Positions 53,401 through 63,226 are shown, numbered from the stretch's first letter. The stretch is 64,000 nt of DNA from Actinomyces respiraculi (GCF_014595995.2 NZ_CP063989.1:1984001-2048000), one strand, 5' to 3'. The notes: a model not told the origin generated them from the letters alone. Numbers and translations are program-made.

Positions 53401-54528
53401 TCACTCCCCTGGGAAGACGACGCCGAGCGCCTCGCGCACGTCGTCCATCATCATCATGACCTCAGCGGTCGCGAACCAGGGCATGACGCTCGACTCGGTG
53501 CGCCCACCCTTGACACAGCGAGCGACCTCCGCCACCTCGAACTGGAAGCCGCCGGGAACGGTGGCGTCCCACGCGACCGTGTCCACGCCGTCGGCTCCAC
53601 AACGCGACAGGCTCACCGGAGCGGGGCGGTAGAACCACGAATCGAGGGTGAGCCGGGCCGTCGAGCCGATGACCTCCGCTGTGTTCTGGCCCGCGGCGTC
53701 CATGCCCGAGGAGGCGACGGCGATGAGGCCGTCGTAGCCCATGACGCTGACCTCCTCCAGGTCCAGGCCCTGGGCGTTGAGGCGGCCGGTGACGCTCTGG
53801 TTCAGGGGCACGCCGAGCATGGAGTGGATGAAGCTGAGCGGGTAGACGCCCAGGTCCAGCAGCGCGCCGCCGGCGAGCTCGGGGCTCGCCATGCGCTCGA
53901 GGTGGAGGAGGGACTGGAAGTGGTCGGCACGCACGTGGCGGATCTGGCCCAGGGCGCCTGAGGTCACGAGCCTATGAGTCAGACGGTGGCCGGGCAGGAA
54001 GCGCGTCCACATGGCCTCCATGGCGAACAGGCCGCGCTCGCGTGCCGTCTCGAGGACGCGCCGGGCCTGAGCGGTGTTGACGGTGAAGGGCTTCTCGACG
54101 AGGACGGGCTTACCGGCTTCGAGGGCCATGAGGGCGTGCTCGGCGTGAAAGGCGTGCGGGGTGGCGACGTAGACCGCCTCGACCTCGTCGTTGGTGACCA
54201 GCTCCTCGTAGGAGCCGTGGGCCCGGGCGGTGCCGCCCTTGGCGGTGGCGGGGCGGGCGTCGATGAAGGCCTGGGCCTTGTCGCGATCGCGCGAGCCGAC
54301 GGCGGCGATGATGCCGGAGGAGAAGTTGGGGACGTCGGTGGCGAAGGTGCCGGCGATGGTGCCGGCACCGAGGATCCCCCAGCGCAGGGGCGGGGCGTCC
54401 TGGGGTTCGGGGACGTCGGTGGTCAGGTCGAAGGAGGCGCCGACGGCGTCCAGCGCCTCGGTGAAGGCCGCGGGCACGGACGGAAGGAGCTCGGTGGTGC
54501 GGGTGCCGGGTGCATCGGTGCGTGCCAT
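53401..54528 (-). CDS. Gfo/Idh/MocA-family oxidoreductase
   Basis: 375 residues from the ATG at 54528. After an N-terminal extension of about 45 residues the Rossmann motif is RWGILGAGTIAGTFA; VLVEKPFTVN carries the conserved EKP lysine, and LLDLGVYPLSF the substrate-domain motif. It probably oxidises or reduces a sugar or cyclitol with NAD(P). TACGCT lies six bases before the ATG. Confidence 0.9.
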   Translation of the reverse strand: MARTDAPGTRTTELLPSVPAAFTEALDAVGASFDLTTDVPEPQDAPPLRWGILGAGTIAGTFATDVPNFSSGIIAAVGSRDRDKAQAFIDARPATAKGGTARAHGSYEELVTNDEVEAVYVATPHAFHAEHALMALEAGKPVLVEKPFTVNTAQARRVLETARERGLFAMEAMWTRFLPGHRLTHRLVTSGALGQIRHVRADHFQSLLHLERMASPELAGGALLDLGVYPLSFIHSMLGVPLNQSVTGRLNAQGLDLEEVSVMGYDGLIAVASSGMDAAGQNTAEVIGSTARLTLDSWFYRPAPVSLSRCGADGVDTVAWDATVPGGFQFEVAEVARCVKGGRTESSVMPWFATAEVMMMMDDVREALGVVFPGE

Positions 54529-54534
54529 GGCGCC

Positions 54535-54540
54535 AGCGTA
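54535..54540 (-). promoter_or_regulatory. Leaderless -10 element of the Gfo/Idh-type gene
   Basis: TACGCT-GGCGCC-ATG, identical to the AGCS copy 1 start region. Confidence 0.62.
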
Positions 54541-54609
54541 GGCGGCCAATGTACGTGGGCGCGGGCTGAACGCCGTCGTCGATGCGCAGACGGTAGGGTG
54601 GGGCGCCGA

Positions 54610-54694
54610 GCGCGAGTGGCGGAATTGGTAGACGCCCCAGATTTAGGTTCTGGTGCCTTCGGGCGTGAGGGTTCGAGTCCCTTCTCGCGCACCA
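54610..54694 (+). tRNA. tRNA-Leu (TAG)
   Basis: 85 nt with encoded CCA and a long variable arm. Starts GCGCGAGTGGCGGAATTGG, anticodon TAG within CAGATTTAGGTTCTG, T-arm GGTTCGAGTCC. Confidence 0.95.
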
Positions 54695-54772
54695 GGACGG
54701 CCGCCGGGCAACCCGCCGTCGGCAGTCCGACCCCGGCGCGCACCGCCCCACATGAGGCCACCTGGCAGCCGG

Positions 54773-54778
54773 TACCCT
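54773..54778 (+). promoter_or_regulatory. Leaderless -10 element of rph
   Basis: TACCCT ending six bases before the GTG at 54785. Confidence 0.55.
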
Positions 54779-54784
54779 GAGCCG

Positions 54785-55576
54785 GTGACCACCACCGATT
54801 TCACCCGCAAGGACGGGCGCGCCACCGATGAGATGCGCCCCGTCACCATCACCCGACGCTGGCAGGAGCACGGGGAGGGCAGCGTCCTCGTGGAGTTCGG
54901 CCGCACGCGCGTCCTGTGCGTCGCCTCCTTCACCGAGGGCGTGCCTCGCTGGCGCAAGGGCAGCGGCGAGGGCTGGGTGACCGCCGAGTACGCCATGCTG
55001 CCCCGGGCCGGCAGCGAGCGCAGCGGCCGCGAGTCCGTGCGCGGCAGGGTCGGCGGGCGCACCCACGAGATCTCCCGCCTCATCGGCCGGGGCATGCGCG
55101 GTGTCATCGACGTCGCCGCCCTCGGGGAGAACACCATCGCCCTGGACTGCGACGTCCTCCAGGCCGACGGCGGCACCCGCACCGCCGCCGTCACCGGCGC
55201 CTACGTCGCCCTGGCCGACGCCGTCGCCTGGGGCACCGAGCGAGGCCTCATCAAGCCCCGAGCCGGGCGGCCCGTGCTCGCCGACTCCCTGTCCGCCGTC
55301 AGCGTCGGCGTCATCGACTCCGTGCCCTGCCTCGACCTTCCTTACGAGGAGGACGTGCGCGCCCACACGGACATGAACGTCCTGCAGACCGGTGCCGGGC
55401 GCTTCATCGAGGTCCAGGGCACCGCCGAGCACGCCCCCTTCAGCCGTGACGAGCTCGACGCGCTCCTCGACCTGGCCACCACCGGCAACGCCCGGCTCGC
55501 CGAGCTTCAGCGCCGTGTGCTCGACGGGCCCGCCGACCATCCGTTCACGGTCCGCTCCACCGACCCGCAGGCCTGA
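54785..55576 (+). CDS. rph: Ribonuclease PH
   Basis: 263 residues from a GTG that follows TACCCT by six bases; longer in-frame readings run back through tRNA-Leu and are rejected. [40 protein letters not shown] and [18 protein letters not shown] are RNase PH motifs. It trims tRNA 3' ends by phosphorolysis. First gene of the rph-rdgB pair. Confidence 0.95.
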   Translation: MTTTDFTRKDGRATDEMRPVTITRRWQEHGEGSVLVEFGRTRVLCVASFTEGVPRWRKGSGEGWVTAEYAMLPRAGSERSGRESVRGRVGGRTHEISRLIGRGMRGVIDVAALGENTIALDCDVLQADGGTRTAAVTGAYVALADAVAWGTERGLIKPRAGRPVLADSLSAVSVGVIDSVPCLDLPYEEDVRAHTDMNVLQTGAGRFIEVQGTAEHAPFSRDELDALLDLATTGNARLAELQRRVLDGPADHPFTVRSTDPQA

Positions 55577-55577
55577 G

Positions 55578-56264
55578 ATGACCACCGCCTCCCCCCGTCC
55601 CGCCGTCGGCGCGGTGCCCGAGGGTGCCCGCCTCGTCCTGGCCACGCATAACCGGGGCAAGCTCTCCGAGCTGCGCGCCGTCCTTGCGCCGCTGGTGCCC
55701 GGACTCGCCCCCGAGCAGATCATCTCGGCCGCTGAGCTCGACGTGCCCGAACCGGTGGAGGACGGCCTGACCTTTGCCGCCAACGCCGAGATCAAGGCTC
55801 GGGCACTGGCCGAGGCCACGGGGCTTCCGGCCGTCGCCGACGACTCGGGTCTGTGCGTCGATGTGCTCGGTGGCGCGCCCGGGATCTTCTCCGCACGCTG
55901 GTGCGGCCGCCACGGCGAGGACGCGGCCAACCTCAGGCTCCTGCTGGACCAGATCAGCGACGTCGCCGACCCCCACCGCACGGCGCACTTCACCTGCGCG
56001 GCCGTCCTGGTGGTGCCCGACGGCAAGGCCGACGGCGCCGTGACAGTCGTCGAGCGCACGATGGAGGGTCGTCTGCTGCGCGAGCCCGTCGGCGACGGCG
56101 GCTTCGGCTACGACCCGATCTTCGTGCCGGTGCAGGAGGATGCGCCGGGCGCCCTGGGTCGCACGACGGCGCAGATGAGTGCGGTGGAGAAGAACACGAT
56201 CTCTCACCGGGGGCGGGCCTTCAGGGACCTGTCCCCCGTCCTTGCCGCCCTGCTCACCCGCTGA
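55578..56264 (+). CDS. rdgB: dITP/XTP pyrophosphatase (RdgB/HAM1)
   Basis: 228 residues. Signatures LVLATHNRGKLSELRAVL, TGLPAVADDSGLCVDVLGGAPGIFSAR and GDGGFGYDPIFVP. It removes non-canonical purine triphosphates. The ATG begins one base after the rph stop. Its last 11 bases overlap the end of the convergent DUF3054-like gene. Confidence 0.95.
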   Translation: MTTASPRPAVGAVPEGARLVLATHNRGKLSELRAVLAPLVPGLAPEQIISAAELDVPEPVEDGLTFAANAEIKARALAEATGLPAVADDSGLCVDVLGGAPGIFSARWCGRHGEDAANLRLLLDQISDVADPHRTAHFTCAAVLVVPDGKADGAVTVVERTMEGRLLREPVGDGGFGYDPIFVPVQEDAPGALGRTTAQMSAVEKNTISHRGRAFRDLSPVLAALLTR

Positions 56265-56838
56265 GCCCGGGGTTGGTCACCGCCTCAGGTGGCTCGCCGT
56301 CGGGCCCCGGCGCCTCCTTGGCAGCCTGGCCGGCCTGCGCCTCCTGAGCATCCCGGGCGGCCTGGGCGTCCAGCCTGCGCTGGATGGGCTTCGGGACCAG
56401 CGACTCCTGGGCCTTGACGTAGCCGTACACCCAGCGCCAGCCGCCCTGGGCAACGAGCAGGAACACGGCCAGCACCAGCCACACGCCCGCCACGCCCCCA
56501 CCCGCCAGCAGCCGCAGGCCCAGCCACACGAGCCAGGTGACGCCCACCACCGTCAACCCGTCACGGTCGGCGGCCTCCAGGTGGTCCTGCGGGCGCACCA
56601 TGCCCCACGCCACCAGCCAGGCGACCACCGTCGCCACGACGCCGTGCACCATCATCTCGGGCAGCAAGGACAGGTCGTGCACGGAGGCCGCCACGAAGGC
56701 CGCGACAAGCACCACGCTCACAAGGTCCGCCGGGGGCACCAGCCACCAGCGTGTGCGGCGCCCGCGCGTCCACGGACGGTCCGGGCCGTCCGGAACCGGC
56801 GGTGTGAAGGAGATGCGGCGTGGTGCCCGGCCCGCCAT
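56254..56838 (-). CDS. DUF3054-like membrane protein
   Basis: 194 residues. Four hydrophobic segments (about 35-55, 60-80, 93-115, 118-140) in PADLVSVVLVAAFVA, VVATVVAWLVAWG, LTVVGVTWLVWLGLRLL and GVWLVLAVFLLV resemble DUF3054. A charged Ala/Glu-rich tail follows. The ATG at 56838 lies two bases after the stop of the metallo-hydrolase gene, indicating coupling. Function unknown; a related membrane gene occupies this place near rph in mycobacteria. Confidence 0.6.
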   Translation of the reverse strand: MAGRAPRRISFTPPVPDGPDRPWTRGRRTRWWLVPPADLVSVVLVAAFVAASVHDLSLLPEMMVHGVVATVVAWLVAWGMVRPQDHLEAADRDGLTVVGVTWLVWLGLRLLAGGGVAGVWLVLAVFLLVAQGGWRWVYGYVKAQESLVPKPIQRRLDAQAARDAQEAQAGQAAKEAPGPDGEPPEAVTNPGLSG

Positions 56839-56840
56839 GC

Positions 56841-57671
56841 TCAGATCTCCCAGGTCGCGCCCGCCGTCGCCGCCTCGAGCGGCCCCTCGTAGGCGAGGGC
56901 CGCATTGCGCAGCGGGATGCGGTGCTCGGTCCACGGCTGGATGTGGGTGAGGACCAGCTGGCCGACGGGACGCCGGGGCACCTCGCCGGCCGTCCCCGCA
57001 GCGAGCTGGCCCGCCCGCTTGCCCGTCAGGTGCATGCCCCGCACCGTGTCACGGCCCTCGACGAAGGCCGCCTCGGAGAGCAGGAGGTCGACGCCGTCGG
57101 CCATCGCGCAGATCGACTCGCACAGGTCCGTGTCCCCCGTGAAGGCCAGCGAGACCGTCCGGCGCTCCCCCTCGGGCCCCACCTGCTCGCTCGGCCCCTC
57201 GATCCGGTAGCCGTAGGCCTCCACCGGGTGCATCGCGGTGTAGGGGGTGATCATCATGGGGCCCACCTGGAAGGACTCGCCCGCCACGGCGGTGCGGAAG
57301 TCGAACTCGGAGGCGTAGGTCTCCGTCTCATCCGTGCCGTCCACGCCGCTCAGCCGGTGCAGCAGCTCGCTGGGGCCCACGGTCAGCACGGGGCCCAGCG
57401 CGCCGGCGGGGTGCCAGCGCCGGTAGACATGCATCCCGACCATGTCGGCCATGTGGTCGGCGTGGCAGTGGGAGATGAGCAGGGCATCGAGGTCCGCCGG
57501 GTCGAGGTAGCGCAGCAGCTGCCCCATGGAGCCGGCGCCAAGGTCAAGGACCACCGAGTAGATGAGCTCCTCGCCGTCCTGGCCGACCTCGCTCGCCTGC
57601 ACGAGGTAGGACGAGGCCGCGGCTGTCGGACCGGACATGCTTCCGGTGCATCCGATGACGGTGAGCTTCAT
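56841..57671 (-). CDS. MBL-fold metallo-hydrolase, Rv1339-like
   Basis: 276 residues. MKLTVIGCTGSMSGPTAAAS and the zinc motif ISHCHADHMADMVG define the fold, with later ligands in AFTGDTDLCES and LVLTHIQPW. It occupies the position of Mycobacterium tuberculosis Rv1339 (between murI and rph), a protein reported to hydrolyse cyclic AMP; the same activity is plausible but inferred from synteny and fold. Cytoplasmic. Confidence 0.85.
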   Translation of the reverse strand: MKLTVIGCTGSMSGPTAAASSYLVQASEVGQDGEELIYSVVLDLGAGSMGQLLRYLDPADLDALLISHCHADHMADMVGMHVYRRWHPAGALGPVLTVGPSELLHRLSGVDGTDETETYASEFDFRTAVAGESFQVGPMMITPYTAMHPVEAYGYRIEGPSEQVGPEGERRTVSLAFTGDTDLCESICAMADGVDLLLSEAAFVEGRDTVRGMHLTGKRAGQLAAGTAGEVPRRPVGQLVLTHIQPWTEHRIPLRNAALAYEGPLEAATAGATWEI

Positions 57672-57719
57672 AGGTGGTCCTTGCTGCCGGGGCGCGGGAA
57701 CAGAAGAAGGGGCGGGGAC

Positions 57720-58541
57720 TCAGCCGGCTTCGGGCGCGCAGGCGCGCGTGACGCGAGCAACCTCAGGGCCGAGGAAACGGCGGGCGAGGACGGCGAAGGC
57801 GTCCGGGTCGCCCGTCGCCCGGAACTCGTGGACGGGGGCGGATGCCGTGGCGTCACGCAGAAGGTCACGCCTGGCCAGCTCGCGGTAGACGTCCTTGGCG
57901 GTCTCCTCGGAGGAGGTGACCAGGGTCACGTCCTCCCCCATGACGTAGGAGATGGCGCCGGACAGCAGCGGGTAGTGCGTGCAGCCCAGGATGAGGGTGT
58001 CGACCTCGGCGGCGCGCAGCGGGTCGAGGTAGCCGTGGGCGACCTCCAAGACCTCCGGCCCGGTGGTCGTGCCGCGCTCGGCGAGCTCGACGAAGCGCGG
58101 GCAGGCGGTTGACAGCAGCTCGACGCCCGGCACGGAGGACAGGGCGTCGTCGTAGGCGCGTGAGTCGACGGTGCCCTGGGTGGCGATGAGCCCGACGCGG
58201 CCGTTGCGGGTCACGCGGACGGCGGCCCGGGCCGCGGGGTGGATGACCTCGACGACGGGCACGCCGCGCCCGCGCGTGTAGCGGGCGCGGGCGTCGTGCA
58301 GGACGGCGGCGGTGGCAGTGTTGCAGGCGATGACGAGCATCTTGACGCCGGAGTCGACGAGCTCGTCCATGACGTCCAGGGCGAGCTCGCGGACCTCCTC
58401 AATGGGGCGCGGCCCGTAGGGGGTGTGCGCGGTATCCCCGATGTAGAGGATCTGCTCCCCGGGGAGCTGGTCGATGACGGCGCGTGCCACGGTCAGTCCG
58501 CCGACGCCTGAGTCGAAGATCCCGATGGACGCGTTTTCCAC
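57720..58541 (-). CDS. murI: Glutamate racemase
   Basis: 273 residues from a GTG at 58541 ([20 protein letters not shown]). The catalytic Cys residues are in [10 protein letters not shown] and LGCTHYPLL. It supplies D-glutamate for peptidoglycan. TAGTCT seven bases upstream supports the start and a leaderless mRNA; an in-frame extension to 58757 would cover the DUF2017 gene and is rejected. Confidence 0.94.
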   Translation of the reverse strand: MENASIGIFDSGVGGLTVARAVIDQLPGEQILYIGDTAHTPYGPRPIEEVRELALDVMDELVDSGVKMLVIACNTATAAVLHDARARYTRGRGVPVVEVIHPAARAAVRVTRNGRVGLIATQGTVDSRAYDDALSSVPGVELLSTACPRFVELAERGTTTGPEVLEVAHGYLDPLRAAEVDTLILGCTHYPLLSGAISYVMGEDVTLVTSSEETAKDVYRELARRDLLRDATASAPVHEFRATGDPDAFAVLARRFLGPEVARVTRACAPEAG

Positions 58542-58548
58542 GCTCCCG

Positions 58549-58554
58549 AGACTA
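58549..58554 (-). promoter_or_regulatory. Leaderless -10 element of murI
   Basis: TAGTCT on the minus strand, seven bases before the GTG at 58541, overlapping the stop region of the DUF2017 gene. Confidence 0.55.
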
Positions 58555-59247
58555 GGCGGGGCCCTCACCCACCAGCAGCACGGCCAACAGTGATTCCTGC
58601 CACCAGGTGAGCATGTCGTAGGACATGGCCAGGCTGCGTCGGCGGCGGGCCTCGTCTGCCTCGTCGTCGGGCACCGGCTGCCAGGCGAGGTCCTGAATGT
58701 CCTGGGCGCCGTCGGCGTCCTCGATGCCGAGCCGTTGGGCAATGACAAGGCGCACATCGTTGACGGCTGCCAACCACTCGCCCTCGCCTCCCCGGCGCAC
58801 GAGAACCTCCCCGTCGGTCCCGGTGGGCTCCAGGAGCTCGGAGACGACGTCGGCCAGCCGGCTGTGTTTGAGAGTGCGCAGGCGCTGGCGGTTCATGGCC
58901 GAGACCTCGACGGCGACCTCGGGGTCCTCACTCGCCTCCGGCAGCAGGACCTCCAGCAGGGTGGCGATGTCCACGTGCAGGTGCCTCGTCTCCGGTGGGG
59001 CGTCGCCGTCTAAGACCGGGGTGGCGGGGCCGTGCGGCGGGGTGTCGAAGTCGAGGGCGGCGAGGACGGCCTCGTCGTCGGCGCTGCTCCCACCCTCCTG
59101 ACCGGTGCCGCCGACGGCCGTGGTCTCGAGCGGGCCCTCGGCGGCGAGGACGGCGCCGACCTGCTCGAACAGGCCGGCCAGGTACTCGCGCTCCCAGATC
59201 GACAGCCGGCTCTGCCAGCCGCGCTCGGCCGTCTCAAAGCCCCTCAC
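58552..59247 (-). CDS. DUF2017 family protein
   Basis: 231 residues beginning [20 protein letters not shown]; contains [20 protein letters not shown] and [20 protein letters not shown], typical of the family. Unknown function, conserved next to clpS in actinobacteria. Its GTG overlaps the clpS stop by four bases (GTGA). Confidence 0.85.
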   Translation of the reverse strand: MRGFETAERGWQSRLSIWEREYLAGLFEQVGAVLAAEGPLETTAVGGTGQEGGSSADDEAVLAALDFDTPPHGPATPVLDGDAPPETRHLHVDIATLLEVLLPEASEDPEVAVEVSAMNRQRLRTLKHSRLADVVSELLEPTGTDGEVLVRRGGEGEWLAAVNDVRLVIAQRLGIEDADGAQDIQDLAWQPVPDDEADEARRRRSLAMSYDMLTWWQESLLAVLLVGEGPA

Positions 59248-59555
59248 TGCACGGCCTCGTCGGGGGCGGCCGGCTCGATGGTGGCACGCAGCCCGTAGGA
59301 GTGCATCGCGGCGACGTCCACCTCCATGCGCTCGCGCGGCCCCGTGGAGACAACGGCGCGCCCGGTGGTGTGCACCTGCATCATGCGGTGCTCGGCGAGG
59401 GCGGTGGGCAGGGCGAAGTAGGTGCGGAAGACCCACACGACGTAGTCCATCGTGTTGACCGGATCGTCGTGGACGACGGTGCGCCACAGGTGCAGGGGCA
59501 CGGTGCGCGCGTCCTGGCGCGTGTCCGGTGAGACGACGGGCGCGGTGAGGCACAT
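59244..59555 (-). CDS. clpS: ATP-dependent Clp protease adaptor ClpS
   Basis: 103 residues from the ATG at 59555. WRTVVHDDPVNTMDYVVWVF is the N-degron-binding strand-helix, and MMQVHTTGRAVVSTG the ClpA/C contact region. It delivers N-end-rule substrates to ClpCP. TACGCT ends seven bases before the ATG. Confidence 0.92.
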   Translation of the reverse strand: MCLTAPVVSPDTRQDARTVPLHLWRTVVHDDPVNTMDYVVWVFRTYFALPTALAEHRMMQVHTTGRAVVSTGPRERMEVDVAAMHSYGLRATIEPAAPDEAVQ

Positions 59556-59562
59556 GGTTCCC

Positions 59563-59587
59563 AGCGTAATGGCGCTCACGCTAGGTT
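59563..59587. promoter_or_regulatory. Back-to-back leaderless -10 elements of clpS and pncB
   Basis: TACGCT (minus, 59563-59568) seven bases before the clpS ATG, and TAGGTT (plus, 59582-59587) six bases before the pncB ATG at 59594. The start codons are 38 bases apart. Confidence 0.6.
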
Positions 59588-59593
59588 GGTGTC

Positions 59594-61003
59594 ATGACCA
59601 CTCAGCCCGCGCAAGCGAACGCTGCGCGCACCACCCCCACGGCCTCCCCCACGACGTCGCTACTGACGGACATGTACGAACTCACCATGCTCCAGGGCGC
59701 GCTGCACTCGGGTACGGCCGAGCGGCGCAGCGTCTTCGAGCTCTTCGGGCGCACCCTGCCCGCCTCGCGGCGCTTCGGCGTCGTGGCCGGCACCGGGCGC
59801 CTGCTCGACGCCATCAAGCGCTTCACCTTCACGGCGCAGCAGATCGACTTCCTGCACGCCCAGAAGGTGGTGGACGACGACACCCTCGACTTCCTGCGCG
59901 ACTTCCGCTTCACGGGCACGATCCGCGGCTACGCCGAGGGAGAGTGCTACTTCTCCGGCTCACCGCTGCTGACGGTGGAGGGAACCTTCGCCCAGGCCTG
60001 CATCCTGGAGACGCTGGCACTGTCGATCTACAACTACGACTGCGCGGTGGCCTCGGCCGCCTCGCGGATGACGATCGCCGCCCACGGGCGCCCCTGCGCG
60101 GACTTCGGTGCGCGCCGGGCCCACGAGCGGGCGGCGGTCTCCGCGGCCCGTGCCGCCGTCGTCGGAGGCTTCACGGCCACGAGCAACCTGGAGGCGGGCC
60201 TGCGCTATGGCATCCCCACCGTGGGGACCTCGGCGCACTCCTTCACCCTGCTGCACGACACGGAGGAGGAGGCCTTCGCCGCTCAGGTGGCGGCGCTGGG
60301 GCCGGGCACGACGATCCTCGTGGACACCTACGACATCGCCCAGGGCATCGAGAGGGCCGTGAGGGCGGCGCGCGCGGTCGGCGGCGAGCTGGGCGCGGTG
60401 CGCCTGGACTCGGGTGACCTGGTGGCGGAGGCCTTCAAGGCCCGCGCCCAGCTGGACGCCCTGGGGGCGACCTCGACGCGGATCACGGTGACCAACGACC
60501 TGGACGAGTACGCGATCGCGGCGCTGGGCGCCGCCCCGGTGGACTCCTACGGCGTGGGCACCAAGCTCGTCACCGGCTCGGGGCGGCCCACGGCGGCCCT
60601 GGTGTACAAGCTGGTGGAGCGGGCGGATGACGACGGCGTCATGCAGGAGGTCGCCAAGTTCTCCCAGGGCGGCAAGGCGACGGTCGGCGGGCGCAAGTGG
60701 GCCGGTCGCGTCGTGGACGCCTCGGGCCGAGCGGCTGAGGAGCTCATCGTCTCGGCGCGTGAGAGCACCGAGGCGCTGGCGGCCCTGGGGGCGGCGGGGG
60801 CCCGTCCGCTGCAGGTGGACCTCGTGGTCGACGGCGTCATCCAGGAGGAGCACCGCGGCCCTGAGGGGCTGGCGGCGGCGGCTGAGCGTCACCGGGTCTC
60901 GCGGGCCGAGCTGCCTTACGAGGCGTGGCGCCTGAGCGAGGGTGAGCCGGCGGTGCCCACGCGTCACCTCGACCTGGACGGCCGTCAGGTCCTGCGCGGC
61001 TGA
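59594..61003 (+). CDS. pncB: Nicotinate phosphoribosyltransferase
   Basis: 469 residues. LLTDMYELTMLQGALHSG is the N-terminal motif; the active site includes DFGARRAHERAAV, GTSAHSFTLLHD (phospho-acceptor His) and AVRLDSGDL. It makes nicotinate mononucleotide for NAD salvage. The same divergent pairing with clpS occurs in mycobacteria. Confidence 0.94.
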   Translation: MTTQPAQANAARTTPTASPTTSLLTDMYELTMLQGALHSGTAERRSVFELFGRTLPASRRFGVVAGTGRLLDAIKRFTFTAQQIDFLHAQKVVDDDTLDFLRDFRFTGTIRGYAEGECYFSGSPLLTVEGTFAQACILETLALSIYNYDCAVASAASRMTIAAHGRPCADFGARRAHERAAVSAARAAVVGGFTATSNLEAGLRYGIPTVGTSAHSFTLLHDTEEEAFAAQVAALGPGTTILVDTYDIAQGIERAVRAARAVGGELGAVRLDSGDLVAEAFKARAQLDALGATSTRITVTNDLDEYAIAALGAAPVDSYGVGTKLVTGSGRPTAALVYKLVERADDDGVMQEVAKFSQGGKATVGGRKWAGRVVDASGRAAEELIVSARESTEALAALGAAGARPLQVDLVVDGVIQEEHRGPEGLAAAAERHRVSRAELPYEAWRLSEGEPAVPTRHLDLDGRQVLRG

Positions 61004-61018
61004 CACGCCCGCCGGGCC

Positions 61019-62836
61019 TCAGCGTTTGCCGACGAACCAGCGGCGCAGGGTCTGCACCCGCTTCTCAATCTCCTCCGTGGAGGCCTGGGCCACCTCGGGG
61101 CCGCCGCACACGCGGCGCAGGTCGTTGTGGACAACGCCGTGGGGCTGGCCGGAGCGGCGCGCCCAGGCGGCGACGAGCTGGGAGAGCTCCTTGCGGGCGG
61201 CCTGGCGCCTGCGGGCGTCGTCGACCCCGGAGTTGGCCCGGCGCTGGGCAGCGGCGGCCGACTGCTGCTTCTGCGCCCGGATCTGCTTGTCCTGGCGCTG
61301 GCGCAGCAGGGCGGTGACCTGCTCGGGCTCGAGCAGGCCGGGCAGCCCGAGGTACTCCTGCTCCTCGACACTGCCGACGACGGCGCCGGTGCCGAACTCG
61401 CCGCCATCGAAGAGGACCCGGTCGAACTCGGCGGTGGACTCCATGGCCTCGAAGGCGCCGAAGAGGTCGTCGGCGGCCTTCTCCTCCCGATTCGCCTCGG
61501 CAATCAGGCGGTCCTCGGGGTAGCGCAAGAGGTCGTCCTCGTTCGAGCGGGGGCGGCCCAGGACGTGGTCGCGGGCAACCTCCATCTCGTTGGCCAGTCC
61601 CAGCAGGGGCGTGACGGAGGGCAGGAAGACGCTGGCGGTCTCGCCCCGGGCACGTGCGCGCACGAAGCGTCCCACGGCCTGGGCGAAGAACAGCGGCGTG
61701 GAGGTGGAGGTGGCGTAGACGCCAACGGCCAGGCGGGGCACGTCCACGCCCTCGGAGACCATGCGCACCGCCACGAGCCAGCGATCACGCGAGGCGGAGA
61801 AGGCCTCGATGCGGCTGGAGGCGCCGGAGTCGTCGGACAGGACGACGGTGGGGGCCTGGCCGGTGATGGCCCGCAGCTGTGCGGCGTAGGCGCGGGCGCG
61901 CGCCTGGTCGGTGGCGATGACGAGGCCGCCGGCGTCGGGCACCTGGCGGCGCACCTCGCTCAGGCGCTGGTCGGCGGCGGCGAGCACGGCCGGGATCCAC
62001 TGCCCGGCGGGGTCGAGGGCGGTGCGCCAGGCCTGGGCCTCAAGGTCCTTGGTCAGCGGCTCGCCCAGGCGTGCGGCGACCTCGTCGCCGGCCCGGGTGC
62101 GCCAGCGCATCTGCCCGGAGTAGGTCATGAACATCACCGGCCGCACGACGCCGTCGCGCAGGGCCTCGGCGTAGCCGTAGGAGTAGTCGGCGTGGGAGCG
62201 CTTGATGCCGCCGGGCTCCTCGTCGTAGCGCACGAAGGGGATCGGGGACTCGTCGGAGCGGAAGGGGGTGCCGGTCAGGGCCAGGCGTCGGCGGGCAGGG
62301 GTGAAGGCCTCGCGCACGGCGTCGCCCCAGCTCCTGGCATCACCGCCGTGGTGGATCTCGTCGAGGATGACGAGGGTGCGGCGGGCGTCGGTGCGGGCGC
62401 GGTGAAGGTTGGCGTTGGCGGCCACCTGCGCGTAGGTCAGGGCCACGCCGTCGAAACGGGAGCCGAGCGCCCCCTGGGAGTTGGTGTAGGAGGGGTCGAG
62501 GTGGATGCCGACTCGGGCGGCGGCCTCGGCCCACTGGTACTTCAGGTGCTCGGTGGGGGCGACGACGGTGACCTGGTGGACGTCGCCGCGGCTGAGCAGC
62601 TCGGTGGCGATGCGCAGGGCGAAGGTCGTCTTGCCTGCGCCGGGGGTGGCGACGGCGAGGAAGTCCTCGGGCATGGAGGACAGGTAGGCGTCCAGGGCTT
62701 CGGCCTGCCAGGCGCGCAACGACCCCGCCGTGCCCCAGGCGGCACGCCGCGGGTAGGCCGGCGAGAGGTTCTCGGCGGCGAAGATCGAGGGCTGGGTGGG
62801 GTGTCCTGCTGCCTTGGAGCCGCGCGCGGGACTCAC
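61019..62836 (-). CDS. Superfamily 2 DEAD/DEAH-box helicase paired with DUF3039
   Basis: 605 residues from a GTG that overlaps the DUF3039 stop by four bases (GTGA). Motif I is VATPGAGKTTFALRIA, II ILDEIHHGGD, III LTGTPFRSD, and the C-terminal lobe has VRMVSEGVDVPRLAVGVYAT and QAVGRFVRARARGE. This XPB/type III-restriction-like helicase has no nuclease domain. In actinobacteria it is regularly found with the small zinc protein DUF3039, suggesting joint action on DNA or RNA. Confidence 0.87.
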   Translation of the reverse strand: MSPARGSKAAGHPTQPSIFAAENLSPAYPRRAAWGTAGSLRAWQAEALDAYLSSMPEDFLAVATPGAGKTTFALRIATELLSRGDVHQVTVVAPTEHLKYQWAEAAARVGIHLDPSYTNSQGALGSRFDGVALTYAQVAANANLHRARTDARRTLVILDEIHHGGDARSWGDAVREAFTPARRRLALTGTPFRSDESPIPFVRYDEEPGGIKRSHADYSYGYAEALRDGVVRPVMFMTYSGQMRWRTRAGDEVAARLGEPLTKDLEAQAWRTALDPAGQWIPAVLAAADQRLSEVRRQVPDAGGLVIATDQARARAYAAQLRAITGQAPTVVLSDDSGASSRIEAFSASRDRWLVAVRMVSEGVDVPRLAVGVYATSTSTPLFFAQAVGRFVRARARGETASVFLPSVTPLLGLANEMEVARDHVLGRPRSNEDDLLRYPEDRLIAEANREEKAADDLFGAFEAMESTAEFDRVLFDGGEFGTGAVVGSVEEQEYLGLPGLLEPEQVTALLRQRQDKQIRAQKQQSAAAAQRRANSGVDDARRRQAARKELSQLVAAWARRSGQPHGVVHNDLRRVCGGPEVAQASTEEIEKRVQTLRRWFVGKR

Positions 62837-63219
62837 TGACCACCCCGGCCGAAGGGGAAGTGGGGTCGACGCGGGCCCTTGGAGCCGTCGGAGCCGCCGT
62901 CCTTCATCTTCTCGTAGATCTGCTTGCAGGTGGGGCACACGGGGTAGCGCGACGGGTCGTGGCCGGGGGTCCACACCTTGCCGCACAGGGCGACGACGGG
63001 GCGTCCGGTGGCTGCTGCTGCGGCGATGCGGTCCTTGCGCACGTAGTGGGCGAAGCGGTCGGCGTCGCCGTCGTCGGTGCTGAGCAGCTCCTCACGCTCG
63101 AGGACGGCGGTGCCGGTGGAGGCCCCGGTGGAGGGGTCCGAGAGCGGGCGGCCGGGCTCGCTGGGGCCGCTGGGGGCGTCCGTACTGGCCACGGGGGGCG
63201 TCGTGAGGTGCTGGCGCAT
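62833..63219 (-). CDS. DUF3039 family zinc-ribbon-like protein
   Basis: 128 residues from the ATG at 63219, set by TACACT seven bases upstream. The conserved core is RFAHYVRKDRIAAAAATGRP, ALCGKVWTPGHDP and YPVCPTCKQIYEKM, with one Cys in ALCGK and a CPTC pair likely binding zinc. Co-translated with the helicase downstream. Confidence 0.85.
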   Translation of the reverse strand: MRQHLTTPPVASTDAPSGPSEPGRPLSDPSTGASTGTAVLEREELLSTDDGDADRFAHYVRKDRIAAAAATGRPVVALCGKVWTPGHDPSRYPVCPTCKQIYEKMKDGGSDGSKGPRRPHFPFGRGGQ

Positions 63220-63226
63220 ACGTTCC

